A DNA stretch of 64,000 bases from Begonia masoniana (GCA_022432975.1 CM039502.1:16935453-16999452), one strand, 5' to 3'; positions 1 through 12,047 are shown, counted from the first letter of the stretch. The notes: generated by a model not told the origin, from the letters alone. Translations and numbers: made by a program.

Positions 1-2212
1 ATGTAAACTTTCTCTGGACGAGTGCAAGGAGACAGGGAGAATTGCGAACGGGGATACAGAGATGGACGACTTAACATACAGTGGGAAACCTAATAGAATG
101 GAAAAAACGAAACTGGAAGTCATGCCGGAAGAAAGGCTACAGTGAATGTCGAGGTTGGGTGATATAGGGCAAAAGAATTAAATAAGCTGGGCGGAGAATG
201 TAAATAAATCAGGGCGGAAGACGTAAATTGCAATCAGAAGTGGACTGTTCACCGGCAGATGTGAACTACAAGCAGAAGGTTACTATTCACCGGTAGAGGT
301 GAACTGGGCAGAAGATAAAACAAGGCGGAAATGAACTGTTCACCGGTGGAAGTGAACTACAGACTAAAATGGACTATTCACCGGTGGAAGTGAACTATGG
401 ACTGGAATGAACTGTTCACCGGTGGATGTGAACTTAAAGGAAGCGGTGGATGTGCTTTAGAAGGGCAACGGTGGATGTGATTTTTAAAGGGCAGCGGGTA
501 GCGGGCAGCGGTGGACGTGAATAAACTAGGCGGGCGATATAGACTGGCGGAAGATGTAAAACAGATAACGTCATGGTGGATGAAATTTTACAGGGCAGCG
601 GTGGATGTGAATCGGTAGAAGTAGAGTTTAAAGGCAAAAACAGAAAACGTGAAAACAGAAAGTATGAAAGCTTCAAACTCCAGAAACCAATTGAAAACAT
701 GACTTTAGACATATCAGAAGACACAATCGAGGTTTAAGAAACCCGACTGCATGGATGGCTCTAAAATTGGAGACAATCCGTGTAAACCCTAAAAGAGGAA
801 ATATTCCAAACAGTTCCAGAATACCTCAGAGCATAAATTCAACTGTCAAATACAGAGGTTTTAAATACATCGACAGATTCAATACAACGTTTTAAATACA
901 TCGACAGACTCAATACAACGTTTAAAATCACAGAAGCTATACAGAACTTGACATATGTTTCCAAAAATTTGCCAAAACCTAAGTTTTAAAACATAAACAC
1001 AAACTCTATACATCGGTTTGAGAATTTCAAAAGCTATACAAGACTCGACATAAACTTACAGAAACACACTCTCACAGGGATAATCCTTGCCTGACTGCAG
1101 CAACCACCTCGTGAGCTCATCCCGCAAACTACATCAACTCCTTATCCTGAGGCACAATGTCCTCATCTGGAGAATCCATACCTACAACAAGGAGTTCAAC
1201 TATGAGCCTAGAGCTCAGTAAGAACATACAATGCAAAGTGATGTACGTGCTATGCATGAACATTTCCAAATACATGAACATTGCATTACATTACATTATA
1301 TTTCACTAGACAGGAAGGTGTAAGTGGGAAGAAGAGCTGGCACAACAGGAGTACATGCCACAACAGGACATAACAGGAGTACATGACAGGATACCAGTCC
1401 TCATCCACAATTAATCATACATTTCGTTACAGGTTTTATCTTACTTAACTTCAAACCGTGTGCAGAAAATATTTTCATGACTTTCAGAGAAAATGTGTAT
1501 GCATGAACATTCATAGACAGGCACCAAAATAATAAGCAGAATTTAAGACTGAACACACTTAACCTAAAACATAACCTATGGTTTAACTACCCAACAGAAA
1601 TCCCGACCACATAAAACCTAGTACCTCCGTATTGTAGGGCCTTAAGGGCCAAACCTATACGTATGAACTTACCTGTTGTCCGAAATACAGCAAGCTATAC
1701 GCGCACAACAATGGTGGTTCGCAAACCTAAAGCATGCAAAATCGGACATTAACCTAAACTTCAAAAAAAAACTAACGTTTAACTAACCTAAAATTGTTAA
1801 CTAGTGAAAAAGGGTTACCTTTACTGAAGGAAACTGAAAGAAACGGAAGAAACAAAGTTTGGAAATTTGTCTCAGGCGCCTGGAAGAGAGAAAACAGAAG
1901 AGTGTTTCACGTAGAGTGAAGAGAAATGAGGAAGAATGGAAGAGAAAAGGTATTGGCTCCTTCAACAAGTTTTGCCAAGTGTCAATCATCTACTGGTTCC
2001 CTCCAACCAACCTTAATTCCTTCCTAATTTGCCCTTCCATTGGTTTTTAACTAAATTTCTATTTAGTTCATCGAATCGATTTTACAATCACTCTCATCAA
2101 TTAAACACTCCAATAATTTCATTAAAAATAGTCATTGCATTAATATCGGAGTACATCTGCTTACATATTCGGGGGAATAATTACATAGGCAAAATGCCAG
2201 GTGTTATAACAT
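1..2212 (-). mobile_element. Ty3/gypsy LTR, minus orientation, cut by window edge
   Basis: The reverse complement starts near position 2212 with a TGTTATAACACCTGGCATTT-type end, close to the TGTAACACCCGGCATTTT start of the LTR at 3928. Its other end runs off the window. Base 1 corresponds to about 6171 of the 3928-6411 LTR, so about 240 bp are missing. Shared internal blocks include the CATCCACCGCTGCC motifs (300-620), the hairpin at 1199-1222 and the degenerate TGCATGGAT repeat at 748. It sits directly inside the RNase H coding region of the pol fragment that starts at 2214, so it is a nested insertion. Whether it is solo or part of a full element cannot be told here. Small open frames inside it are not genes. 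Confidence 0.75.
1129..1222 (-). other. LTR hairpin plus short acidic frame
   Basis: On the minus strand the order is TGAGC-TCTAG-GCTCA hairpin, TAG, then a short frame ending DEDIVPQDKELM and a TAG stop. The same arrangement occurs in the LTRs at 3928, 9615, 18996, 26071, 33993 and, more divergent, 39903. Function is unknown. Confidence 0.5.
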
Positions 2213-2213
2213 A

Positions 2214-3887
2214 TTTACCCAGAAAGAGTTAAACATGAGACAAAGACGATGGTTAGAATTTGTGAAAGATTACGATGTTGAGATTAAATACCACCCTGGT
2301 AAAGCTAATGTGGTAGCTGATGCACTGAGCAGGACGCCAGCTATTATGCAACTGGCTATGTCGGCTGTATCAATGCCTTTAAGGACGAAAATTCAGAAGT
2401 TCAATATGGAGTTAGTTTCTGGGCTATCGGCCATGCTAGCGGACTAGACGCTGCGGCCCACCGTCCTAGACCAAATTAAGGAAGCCCAGAAGACCAATTT
2501 AAAGGAGATGGCTGATATTGTGAGCAAGTTACCTATGGCCTCTTTCGATTTCAGTTTTTCGAGAGATGGTATTCTGAAGTTCAAAGACAGATGGTATGTT
2601 CCGAAAGACGAAGAGCTACGAAAAAACATCTTGTCGGAAGCTCACTCATCTTATTTCTTTGTGCATCCTGGAAGCACAAAGATGTATCAAGACTTGAAAC
2701 TTCATTTCTGGTGGCCGAATATGAAGAATGAAGTGGCCAAATTTGTGGAGTCTTGCATGATATGTCAACAAGTCAAAGCTGAGCATCAATGACCAGGTGG
2801 AACGCTTAAGCCTCTCCCGATCCTTGAATGGAAATGGGAGAACATAACGATGGATTTTGTTGTCGGCCTTCCAAGGACAGCTAAGAGCCACAATAGCATT
2901 TGGGTCATAGTGGACAAATTGATGAAGTCGGCCCATTTTCTACTTGTGAAGACGACGTACTCCATGGATCAACGCAGAGCTGTATATTAGTGGGATTATT
3001 AAGCTGCATGGCATTCTGGTGTCGATCATCTCAGACCGGGATCCCAAATTCACTTCCAGGTTTTGGAAAAGCTTGCAGAGCTCCTTGGGCACCAAGTTAG
3101 ATTTTAGCACGGCATTTCATCCACAGACAGACGGACAATCCAAGAGGACGATTCAAATACTGGAAGATATGTTAAGATCATGCGTATTGGAATTTCATGC
3201 TCCTTGGAGTAGATATTTTCCACTCTGGAGTTTGCTTACAACAATAGCTACCAGGCTACAATTGGCATGGCTCCTTATGAAGCTCTTTACGACAGAAAGT
3301 GTAGATCCCCATTATGTTGGGATGAGGTCGGAGAAGCCAAGCTTATTGGCCCTAAGATATTACAGCAGATGTCTGAGGTGATAGCTGCTATCAAACAACG
3401 AATAAAAATTGCTCAGAGTCGACAGAAGAGTTATGCGGACCATAGAAGTAGAGACTTAGAGTTCGCTGAGGGCGATGAAGTATTCCTGAAAGTGTCACCT
3501 TTCAAGGGCGTAATGAGATTCGGTAAGAAAGGAAAACTCAGCCCACTGTTCATTATACCTTTTCCCATCTTGAAGCGTGTGGGAAGTATGGCTTACAGAC
3601 TGCAGTTGCCTGCGTCAATGGATGGAGTTCACAATGTTTTTCATGTTTCGATGCTGAGAAAATGTGTACGAGATCCAACCCAGATCGTAGAACATGTGGA
3701 CTTTGATATCATGCCGACGCTGACATATGAAGAAAGGCTCATCTAGATATTGGATACCTCACTCAAGGTGTTGTACAACAAGGTAGTCCCATTGGTTAAA
3801 GTTTTGTGGCGCAATCATAATGTGGAGGAAGCCACATGGGAAAGACAACAAGACGTTAGAGCCCAGTATCCGGACCTATTCGCTTAG
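2214..3887 (+). pseudogene. pol: Chromovirus (Tekay-like) pol fragment: RNase H end, integrase, chromodomain
   Basis: This is the 3' third of a Ty3/gypsy polyprotein. In order it contains the RNase H tail ([13 protein letters not shown], then [16 protein letters not shown]), the integrase zinc-binding region (HPGSTKMYQDL, then [12 protein letters not shown]), integrase core blocks ([24 protein letters not shown]) and a C-terminal chromodomain ending in VEEATWERQQDVRAQYPDLF. It is broken by in-frame stops near 2445 and 2790 and by frame changes near 2990-3020 and 3230-3270, so it cannot be functional. The RT and everything upstream are replaced by the minus-strand LTR. The purine-rich stretch GGTGAGTGGAA just before 3928 is the polypurine tract. 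The family assignment comes from the chromodomain and from similarity to the more complete element at 18996-28586. Confidence 0.9.
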
Positions 3888-3927
3888 GCAAATTTTGGGA
3901 ACAAAATTTCTGTTAAGGTGAGTGGAA

Positions 3928-6411
3928 TGTAACACCCGGCATTTTAGCCATGTATTTATTCCTTGAACTATTAAATGGGATATATTGGCCATTAATGAAG
4001 TGCATATTTCATTGGAGTTTTGTGATACCCCAAGTGGATGTCTAGGGAAAACGGATCAGAGAAATTGAATAATAATTCAATTGGTAAACCAAACTAAAAA
4101 TCAACCAAAACAGAACACCTTGGTTAGAAACCAATGGGAGGGCAAATTAGGTAAACCAATTAAGGTTGGTAGGAGGAAGCCAATGGTTGAGTGACACCTG
4201 GCAACTTGTTGAATAAGCCATGTTCTTCTTCTCTTTCCTCCTACGTGAAACCCTCATTTCTCATCTGCTTCTTTCCACTGCTCTCTGTTTTCTCTCCTCC
4301 AGGCAACTGTAACCTTTCCAAAAGACTTCCTTTCCTCCGTTTTCTCTAGTTAAGGTAAACATCTACTAAAGCTAACGAGTTTGGACAAGTTAAAATGAGA
4401 GTTTTGCTGAAGTTAGGGTTAAGATATTTTGGAAAAAACTCTCTGTTATTGTATGAAAACACGTCGGTTTGTTTTCTAAAGGTTTGAATGAAGTTTGGAG
4501 CATGTCCTACCAAGTTGTTAGTTAGCATTTGCAGCTTTTCTCATTTTCTTTACGTGCATGTTATAGGTTCGTGCATCGCCGAGACGTTCAGGACTATCAA
4601 CTCTACAGCAAACAGGTAAGTTCATACTCGTAGGTTGGCCCTTAAGACCCTACATCACGGAGACTCTAGGATTTCACTTCTGTCGGAAGGTTTCAGGTAG
4701 ATAAGTTGGAGTTATATTCCGAGTCGTCTGTTTTTTCTCCTTAGGTTCTGTTGTGCGATTTCTATTGTCTGCTGTTTTAAATCTTAAGCACTGTAAATGT
4801 CCATGCATACACGATTTTCCCAAAAGTTCATGCAAAATATTTTCTGTACACGGTTTGAAGCTAAGAAAGATAAAATCTGACTGTAATGTATTGGTTAAGT
4901 GCGGGACGGGGACTGGCCTACTGTTTTGTTCTGTTCTGTTCTGTTATATTATGTATATCTGTTTGTGCCTGTCGTGCACTTGTCAGTTCCTCTATAAGGC
5001 CCACTTATACCCCTCTGCCAGTGAAACGTAATGTAATGTTCTGTCACTGTATTCTAAAAATTCATGCATAGCATATGCATCACTGCATTTATATGTTCTT
5101 ACTGAGTTTTAAACTCATAGGTGAACTCCCTGATGTAGCTACTAAACCCGTGAATGAGGACTTTGAGCCTCAAGATTATGATTTGATGTAGTTGGCGGAT
5201 CGAGCTCATGGGGTTTGGTTGTGGCAGCTAGACACATTCCTGACCAGAGAGAATGAGGTTTTAAAGTTTTGTGTTATGTTTTAAAAACTTCTGTTATAGT
5301 GAATTCTGGAAATGCAAGCCAAGTTCTGTACTGCTTTTGAGATTCTAAAACGATGTATGGCATCTGTATTGATGTTTAAAACCTCTGTATTTGACAGTTG
5401 TATTTATATATTCTGAAATATTCTGGAACTGTCTTGAGTTCTCTCTATTGGTCTGTGCATGGATGGTCTTTAGTTTTAGAGTTATCCATGCAGTTTGATT
5501 TCTTAAACTCCTGTCATGTTTTCTGTTATGTCCGAAAAATCATGTTCTGAATCATTTTTTTTTTTAGAATTTGAAACTTTTATGCCATTTGTTTTTATTC
5601 TCCTTGTTCGTATGTCTTCCTGTTAAAAGTTCTCAAACTTTGTCTTTAAAACTACATCTTCCGATTACATCCACCGCTGCCTTTAAAGTTCATTTCTGTC
5701 TGTAGTTCACATCCACCGGTGAACTCATTTCTGCCTGCATCCACGGCTGCCCTTTTAAAATCACATCCACCGCTGCCCTTAAAATTTCATCTTCCGCCTG
5801 ACGTCAGCTACATCTTCCGCCTGACGTCAGCTACATCTTCCGCCTGACGTCATCTGCCCCCATCTTCTGCCCAGTTCACCTCTACCGGTGAACAGTAATT
5901 TTCTTCATGTAGTTCACCTCTACTAGTGAACAGTAATCTTCGGCTTGTAATTTACGTCTTCCCCCCCAGTTTATTTTCATTCTCCGCCCAGTTTATTTAC
6001 TTCTTTTGCCCTACATCACCCGACCCCGTCATTCACTGTAGCCTTTCTTCCGGCATGACTTCCAGTTTTGTTTTCCATTTTTATTAGGTTTCCCACTGCA
6101 TGGCAAGTCATCCATTTCTGTATCCCCGTTTGCAATTCTCCCTGTCTCCCCGCACTCGTCCAGAGAAGGTTTACGTCCAAATCCTTAAGTGTTCCAGTTT
6201 CCCTACTTTCCCTTCTGTCATTCGTTCCGTAGTCTGATTTTAATTGTTTCCCATTTTGATTTTAATTCCAGAGAACTCTCTCTCTCTGTAAAGTTTTAAG
6301 GGTTTGTTTTTAAAAAAGTTCAGTCTGTTTATTCAAAACAAAAATAGTCCCCGTTCTGAATGTTCCGGAGTGATGGCTCCTCGGACCCCGATCGGGTTTG
6401 GGGCTGTCACA
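3928..6411 (+). mobile_element. 3' LTR of the pol fragment upstream (2484 bp)
   Basis: It starts TGTAACACCCGGCATTTTAG directly after the polypurine tract and ends GGGGCTGTCACA. It contains AG/GTAAGT splice-donor-like sequence at about 4614, the hairpin/acidic frame at 5099-5191, a 9-bp inverted TGCATGGAT/ATCCATGCA pair (5456-5464 and 5484-5492), CATCCACCGCTGCC motifs and three TGACGTCA palindromes spaced 23 bp apart (5799, 5822, 5845). No protein is encoded. Relatives in the window are at 1, 9615, 33993 and 62719. Confidence 0.85.
5099..5191 (+). other. LTR hairpin plus short acidic frame
   Basis: TGAGTTT-T-AAACTCA is followed by TAG and then an open frame beginning GELPDVATKP, containing NEDFEPQDYDLM and ending TAG. 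Compare 35156-35245, where many bases differ but the acidic, PQD-containing reading is kept. Confidence 0.5.
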
Positions 6412-7474
6412 CCAAATGATAAAATCTCATCGGTTCTCTGTCTGATCTTTGTCCATGGCTCGAAATCCCAAAATCCTGAAATACCAGATTGGACTGAAAG
6501 TTTAAACAAAAATACCCTCCCACCGATTTGTACTGAACGGTTCAACTGAACCCACAATTAAAATGAACTCTAAACTTCAAAGTTCAGAGTCTGAAGAGAA
6601 GACTGAAGCTTCAACTCGACGAGAACTCCCGACTCCCGAGCGTTGATTTCGACTCTGAACTAGCAAGACCCGAAGTCTAATTCGCAACCCCAAAACGATT
6701 CTCGTCCCTAGGGACCAGCGACAGGAGTCCTGCTTCTTACTCCCGTGGTTATCGCATGATCAATTCCTCCGATTCACAAGACGCAAAGTTCCCTCTCCAT
6801 CTTTGGCTTTGTCTCCGTCTCCGGCTACATCTCCGTCTCTGGCTCTGTCTCTGTGCTATTGTTCTCACTCTCACTCACTCATTGAATGTACTGTATTGTG
6901 TAAATTTTGTGGAAGTAAAAATTAGGGCTAATGGTTTTTAACTTTGCTGTTGGTTGATAAATTATGGTTAATTTTTTTTTATTGGTTGGTTGATTAATCA
7001 GAGATGATGATGGTTGTTTGGGTTAGAACAAAAAACTAGAGACGTGTCAATCACATATCGATGACTTGATAATTGATATGGTAAGTTGTAATAATTGACT
7101 TTATTTTAATGTTTATTTGTAATGGTTTTGAATTGATTGCTTGGTTGTTGTAATTAAATTGACTATAGTTGGATTTACTATTTAGATTTTACTTTTAAGT
7201 TTTAAAGTACTTAGATTAATTTTGGATGTTGAATTTAGTTTCTTAGCTTTCATTTTAATGTTTGATAATTGGATTTATTTTGAATGTTAAATTTAGTTTC
7301 TTATATTTTATTTTAATATTTGATAGTTGGATATAGACTTTTAGTTTGTATGTTTGATACTTAGATTTAGCTTTTTAGTTTGTTAAGTATATGTTTAATG
7401 CCTATGGATTTTTATTTAGATTTAACGTTTTTAAATAAAACAGATTTTTGAGGTTGTTTGATTTGGAAATATTT
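6412..7474. other. Non-coding, unassigned
   Basis: No convincing gene. About 6760-6880 is a CT-rich stretch with imperfect GGCTCTGTCTCCGTCT repeats. About 6960-7440 is T-rich with degenerate repeats around TTTAGTTT. It may be the remnant of a hAT-like non-autonomous element whose right end is the GCCCACCCCTA at about 8425, but no matching left end was found. Confidence 0.3.
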
Positions 7475-7669
7475 GGAAAAAGTTCAATTTAGCCCCCAAC
7501 ATATGGGGTCAATGGTCAATTGGCCCCTAATGTTTATTTTTTACCCAATCAACCCCTATCGTTGACGTCATTTGCAATTCGACCCATTCCGTCAATTTTT
7601 TCTTTAAATTTGACACATGCTCTGCACATGCCCTTCAAAATCCCCAAACTACCATTTTCCCTTCCTTCC

Positions 7670-7713
<44 letters not shown>

Positions 7714-8000
7714 ACTCTCTCTCTCTGAGCGTAGTTTTGAGGGAGAAGGAGCTTTAGCGTGATTGGGAGGTGGTGCAAAATCCAGCTGTCCTCCTCCCTT
7801 CAACGCACCTCCACCATCAGGGCCCGAAACACTGACCCCGGAGAGCTCTCCACCACCTGTCGTAATAGTAGCTCCGCCTAACGAACCAATTTAGTCTCCG
7901 TCTGTAAACCCTCCCGCCTACATGCCTTCTTCTCCAAAAATAGCTCCGACTTCTGCACCCACTCCCAGTCACGCTAAAGCTCCTTCTCCCTCAAAACTAC

Positions 8001-8083
<83 letters not shown>

Positions 8084-8266
8084 AAAAGAGTAGTTTGAGA
8101 ATTTTGAAGGGCACGTGCAGAACACGTGTCAAATTTAAAGGAAAAATTGATGGGAGGGGTCAAATTGCAAACGACGTCAACGATATGGGCTAATTGGGTC
8201 AAAAATAAACGTTAGGGGCTAATTGACAATTGACCCCATACGTTGGGGGCTAAATTGAACTTTTCA
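7475..8266. mobile_element. Long inverted-repeat (MITE/foldback-like) element
   Basis: The left arm (7475-7768) and right arm (7970-8266) are inverted copies. Both begin with AAAAGTTCAATTTAGCCCCC and run through TTTAAATTTGACAC, a (CT)n/(GA)n tract, and GCGTAGTTTTGAGGGAGAAG. The loop between them is about 200 bp and non-coding. The (GA)n tract on the right (about 8003-8080) is much longer than the (CT)n on the left (about 7672-7712). The ends resemble non-autonomous MULE-type elements, but no clear target duplication was seen, so the superfamily is uncertain. Apparent Ser/Leu-repeat proteins here are translations of the dinucleotide repeat. Confidence 0.7.
8003..8080. repeat. (GA)n microsatellite
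   Basis: Uninterrupted GA repeat of roughly 39 units inside the right arm of the inverted-repeat element. Confidence 0.95.
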
Positions 8267-8831
8267 CAAAAAATTTTATGTTTAAAAAAAATAGTTTGGG
8301 AGGAACCGGGACTAAACCAAATTATTTGTCGGTCCAGTTTCAATCCTCAGGAAAAAAATCTTGAAAGCACAATCCGATTTCGGTCCTGGCTCAGAACCGG
8401 ACTGAACTAGCTTGTGCCCACCCCTACCTCCGCCGCCTGCAGGGTCCTCCTCCCCCTATGAGAGAGAACTTGAAAGAGAGAATCAGAGATTTTTTTTTTT
8501 AATTTATATAACAAACAGAATGTCGGTAGAGTTTAAAGGAAGGTTGACCGAAAGTGTAGATTAATAAAGCCTCAAACATTGAAGTGTAAATAGACTAAAT
8601 TAAAAATTCAAGGTATCAGATGAAAATACTATCATATATTTCGGTCTGGTACCGCCTAGCCGTAAATGTAACTTTAGGGTTTCAAGTTTTATAGTACAAA
8701 CTTAATATGTTAATTAGTAATGTTATGTTTATTATCTTATTATATTTTCTTAAAATACTCGTTAACATGTCAAATAATAATTTGTGCAATTAATGTGTAA
8801 TTGATGTAATCTAGTATATACCCTCAAATTA
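8267..8831. other. Non-coding; hAT-like right end near 8425
   Basis: ACCGG/CGGTCC-type subterminal repeats at 8300-8410 lead to GTGCCCACCCCTA at about 8425, the typical outer end of a plant hAT-like non-autonomous element. The matching left end was not found. The remainder is AT-rich without coding signal. Confidence 0.35.
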
Positions 8832-9614
8832 TACTAAGGGTGTTCAAAATCGAACCGGAAGTAAAGAACCAAACCAAACCGAGCGATTTTGGTCCGGTTC
8901 AGATTGGTTCCTAAGCTATAGGAATCGAAATTCGAAATTCGGGTCAACTTTACAATAACTGAAAAATTCTAGTTCTAAAATCTAGGAACCGGACCAAACC
9001 TAAAAAATCAATTAAAATAAAATTAACTTAAAAAATTATTTAAATATTAAGAAACTATTCAATAAAATGTTAATTTTAGATTCAAAATTCAAATTCTACA
9101 ATTGTTTAAAATGAATTTATTTGATTGTTACTTAAAATAGTAATTGAATTATTGACTAATTAGACATCAAATTATAATAATTAGTGATTAAGTCAGTAAA
9201 TTATTACCTAATTAGTAATAAGATTATTGAATTGTGATAATTAGTGATTCAGTTTGTAGATTATACTTAATTAGTAAATATATTATTGAATTATATTTAT
9301 CAGTGATTAAATTATTAGATTATTATCAAATTAATAATTTGATAATTTGATAAATTAATTAATGATTGAATTGTATTATTAAAAAACAAAATGACTAATA
9401 AATTAATTGAGTTGATCAATTGAATTGCCTACTCATTATTTCTAATTATTTATTTATCTAATTTGAAATTTTGTTAGACACATGATTTAATAATTTTTGA
9501 ATTTTTAAGAATATAATTCGTTTTAGAAAAATTGGAACCAAATCGCAACTGAACCGAAGTTTTCAGTTCGGTTCCAATTTGATTTTACATTAATGCATTA
9601 ATTCAGAGTAAATA
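8832..9614. mobile_element. Partial hAT-like non-autonomous element
   Basis: It begins TAAGGGTGTTCAAAATCGAA and is rich in AACCGGACC and AACCGAAC motifs near its start and again at 9530-9590, as in subterminal repeats of plant hAT-like MITEs. The centre is AT-rich with TTAATTAGT-type repeats. The right terminus was not found. A gypsy solo LTR begins at 9615. Confidence 0.35.
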
Positions 9615-11636
9615 TGTGACGCCCCAAAACCGTACCCGATCGGGGTCCGGGATCGGAGCCATCACACCGGACATTTTACAGAAAACAAGACATATTTTTT
9701 TTTTTGAAAACATATAACAGTAGGAGACATGAAGACGTATAAACACATAGATAATAGTTACAAATGGCAGAAGCAGAAGATGTAATTAATGGTTAATGAG
9801 AATAAGACAAAAAGTGAACAGTGACCGGATGACTAAAAGTGTGAACAGTGACCGGATGACTAAAATTGTGAACAGTGACCGGATGACTAAAATTGTGAAC
9901 AGGGTTCAGCGGTAGAGACTGGATAAAACTGGGCAGAAGAGGTGGTGACGTCAACCGGAAGACGAGTGACGTCAAGCGGAAGACACAGACGGTAACTGAG
10001 ATCGGATGAGGAGATGACGTCAGCCGGAAGATGGATGACGTCAACCGGAAGATATAAGCATTATACTGGCGGAAAACTGGGATGACGTCAGCCGGAAGAC
10101 ATATTTACACTGAGCGGAAGACTTCGATGACGTCAACCGGAAGACGGGGTTTTAAACTGGGCGGATGACTGAATCGACTGGGGCGGATGACTAAATTGAC
10201 AACATTTAACAGGATGACATATCAACAGAAGACATAACAACGGAAGGCATAAAACTTCAAAATTTATTAAAAACCCGATTTCAAAACACAGTTTTAAAAC
10301 AACATATTTGACAACATGACAGACAACATGACAAAGATTCGAGAAAACAAACTGCATGGATAGCTCTAAAACCAGAAACTATCCATGCACAGACTAATAG
10401 AAAATATTCCAAACAAATTTCAGAATACTTCGAAACATAATTCAACTGTCAAATACAGAGGTTTAAAACTTAAACATCAAAATCTATACATTATCCAAAT
10501 TTCCAACAGAATCCCAACAGAGTTTTCAACAACCAAAAATACAGAATCCTAACATAGTTTAAAAAACCAAACACAGAATTCCAGTAGGGTTTACAGTCAT
10601 AGACTTTACTTTGAATACTTAAACTTCGGGACAGGATTTGTCTGGCTGTAGCAACCATCCCGTGAGCTCCTCCCCCAACTACATCAACTCATCAGTTTGA
10701 GGATCAAGCTCCTCATCTGGAAAATCCATACCTACAACAGGAGTTCAACTATGAGCCTAGAGCTCAGTAAGAACATACAATGCAGAGTGATGAACGTGCT
10801 ATGCATGAATCTTTTTCAAATACATGAACATTACATTACATTTCACTGGACAGGAAGGTATAAGTGGGAGAAGGAGCTGGCGCAACAGGATGTACATGCC
10901 ACTTTCAGGACATAACAGGAGTACTTGACAGGATGCCAGTCCTCGTCCACACTTAACCATACATTTTCTTTACAGGATTTTATCTTACTTACTTCAAAAC
11001 CAGTGCTGAAAACATTTGCATGATTTTACAGGAAAACGTGTATGCATGAATAAGTGCGATGCTTAAACTTAACATTCACAGATGACAGAATGAATACAAC
11101 AGGAAACAGAATATAACGGAAACACGTTTAACTTAAAACATAACCTAAAACCTATCTACCCGAACCAGACCTAGTACCTCCGAGTTGTAGGGCCTTAAGG
11201 GCCAACGTAGATGCATGAACTTACCTGTGTGCAGCCAAGTAGTATGCTCGAACGTCTCTGGAAAGCTCGGACCTTTGCTGAAGAAAACGGAGAAATGCTG
11301 GAGAAACAAAGTGTGGAAGTTTTGTTTCAATCGCCTGGAAGAGAGAAAACAGAAAGGGGAGGTAGAAGTGAGCTTCACGTAGGAGGAAGAGAAGACATAT
11401 CTTCTTCAACAAGTTGCCACTTGGCACTCATCCATTGGTTTGCTTCCACCTACCTTAATTACTTCCACATTTACCCTTCCATTATCTTTTAACCTAATTG
11501 ATTTGTTTTGGTTAGTTGGAAATTAGTTTGGTTCTCCCTTAACATTCCACCATTTCAACCAAAACATACATTGTATTATATTATTTAAAATACAATTCGG
11601 GGAGACGGTTACGTGGCAAAAATGCCGGGTGTTACA
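9615..11636 (-). mobile_element. Solo gypsy LTR, minus orientation (2022 bp)
   Basis: It starts TGTGACGCCCC and ends GCCGGGTGTTACA, flanked by the perfect 5-bp duplication AAATA (9610-9614 and 11637-11641). It therefore inserted as an element and lost its interior by LTR-LTR recombination. On the minus strand it has the same parts as the LTR at 3928: the hairpin (10750-10773), the inverted TGCATGGAT/ATCCATGCA pair (10353-10361, 10381-10389), and six TGACGTCA palindromes between 9946 and 10135 (9946, 9967, 10015, 10036, 10083, 10128), each beside a CCGGAAGA-type motif. Confidence 0.9.
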
Positions 11637-11641
11637 AAATA

Positions 11642-11892
11642 AAAATACATGGTAATTGAGTCCTTATTGTCCTCCACCTTACCTATATAATTTTAATGCT
11701 CATATAAATACACATTCAACCAATCTTTTATCTTCTCAACTTTCCAGTTCCCTTCTCACTCTCTCTCTCTCTCTCCGTAGATCCATTAGTAGGTTTAGTA
11801 ACAACGATGTTACAACTTCTCTTATTAAAGTAGTCTTTTGATTCTTTTTTATTTCTCTATGTGTGTTGCCCTTAGGTATTTTGTTGCAATTA
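11642..11892. other. Non-coding, unassigned
   Basis: AT-rich sequence with a short CT tract at about 11758-11776. No gene or element end was recognised. Confidence 0.3.
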
Positions 11893-11966
11893 AGTATGTA
11901 GAAATGAAACATATGTAAAGAGACCCTCCCAAGATAGCAAGACGCGTTTTGGAGCACAATTGATAA

Positions 11967-12047
11967 CGGATCCCATAAGAACTCCGAAGTTAAAAGTGCT
12001 TCGGCGAGAGTAGTACCAGGTTGGGTGACCGACTGGGAAGTCCTCGC
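11967..12047 (+). other. 5S rRNA-like segment in the Cassandra 5' LTR
   Basis: CGGATCCCATAAGAACTCCG through GAAGTTAAAAGTGCTT, CGAGAGTAGTACC, GGGTGACC and CTGGGAAGTCCTCG follows the plant 5S rRNA gene over box A, the intermediate element and box C. The 5' and 3' ends of 5S are absent, so it is not a functional rRNA gene. Confidence 0.85.

Noticed and set aside
6304..6557. Small overlapping frames at the 3928 LTR end
   Set aside because: They cross the LTR boundary on both strands and have no family resemblance.
7520..8202. Ser/Leu-repeat proteins on both strands
   Set aside because: They are translations of (CT)n/(GA)n tracts in an inverted-repeat element, with no homology or codon signal.
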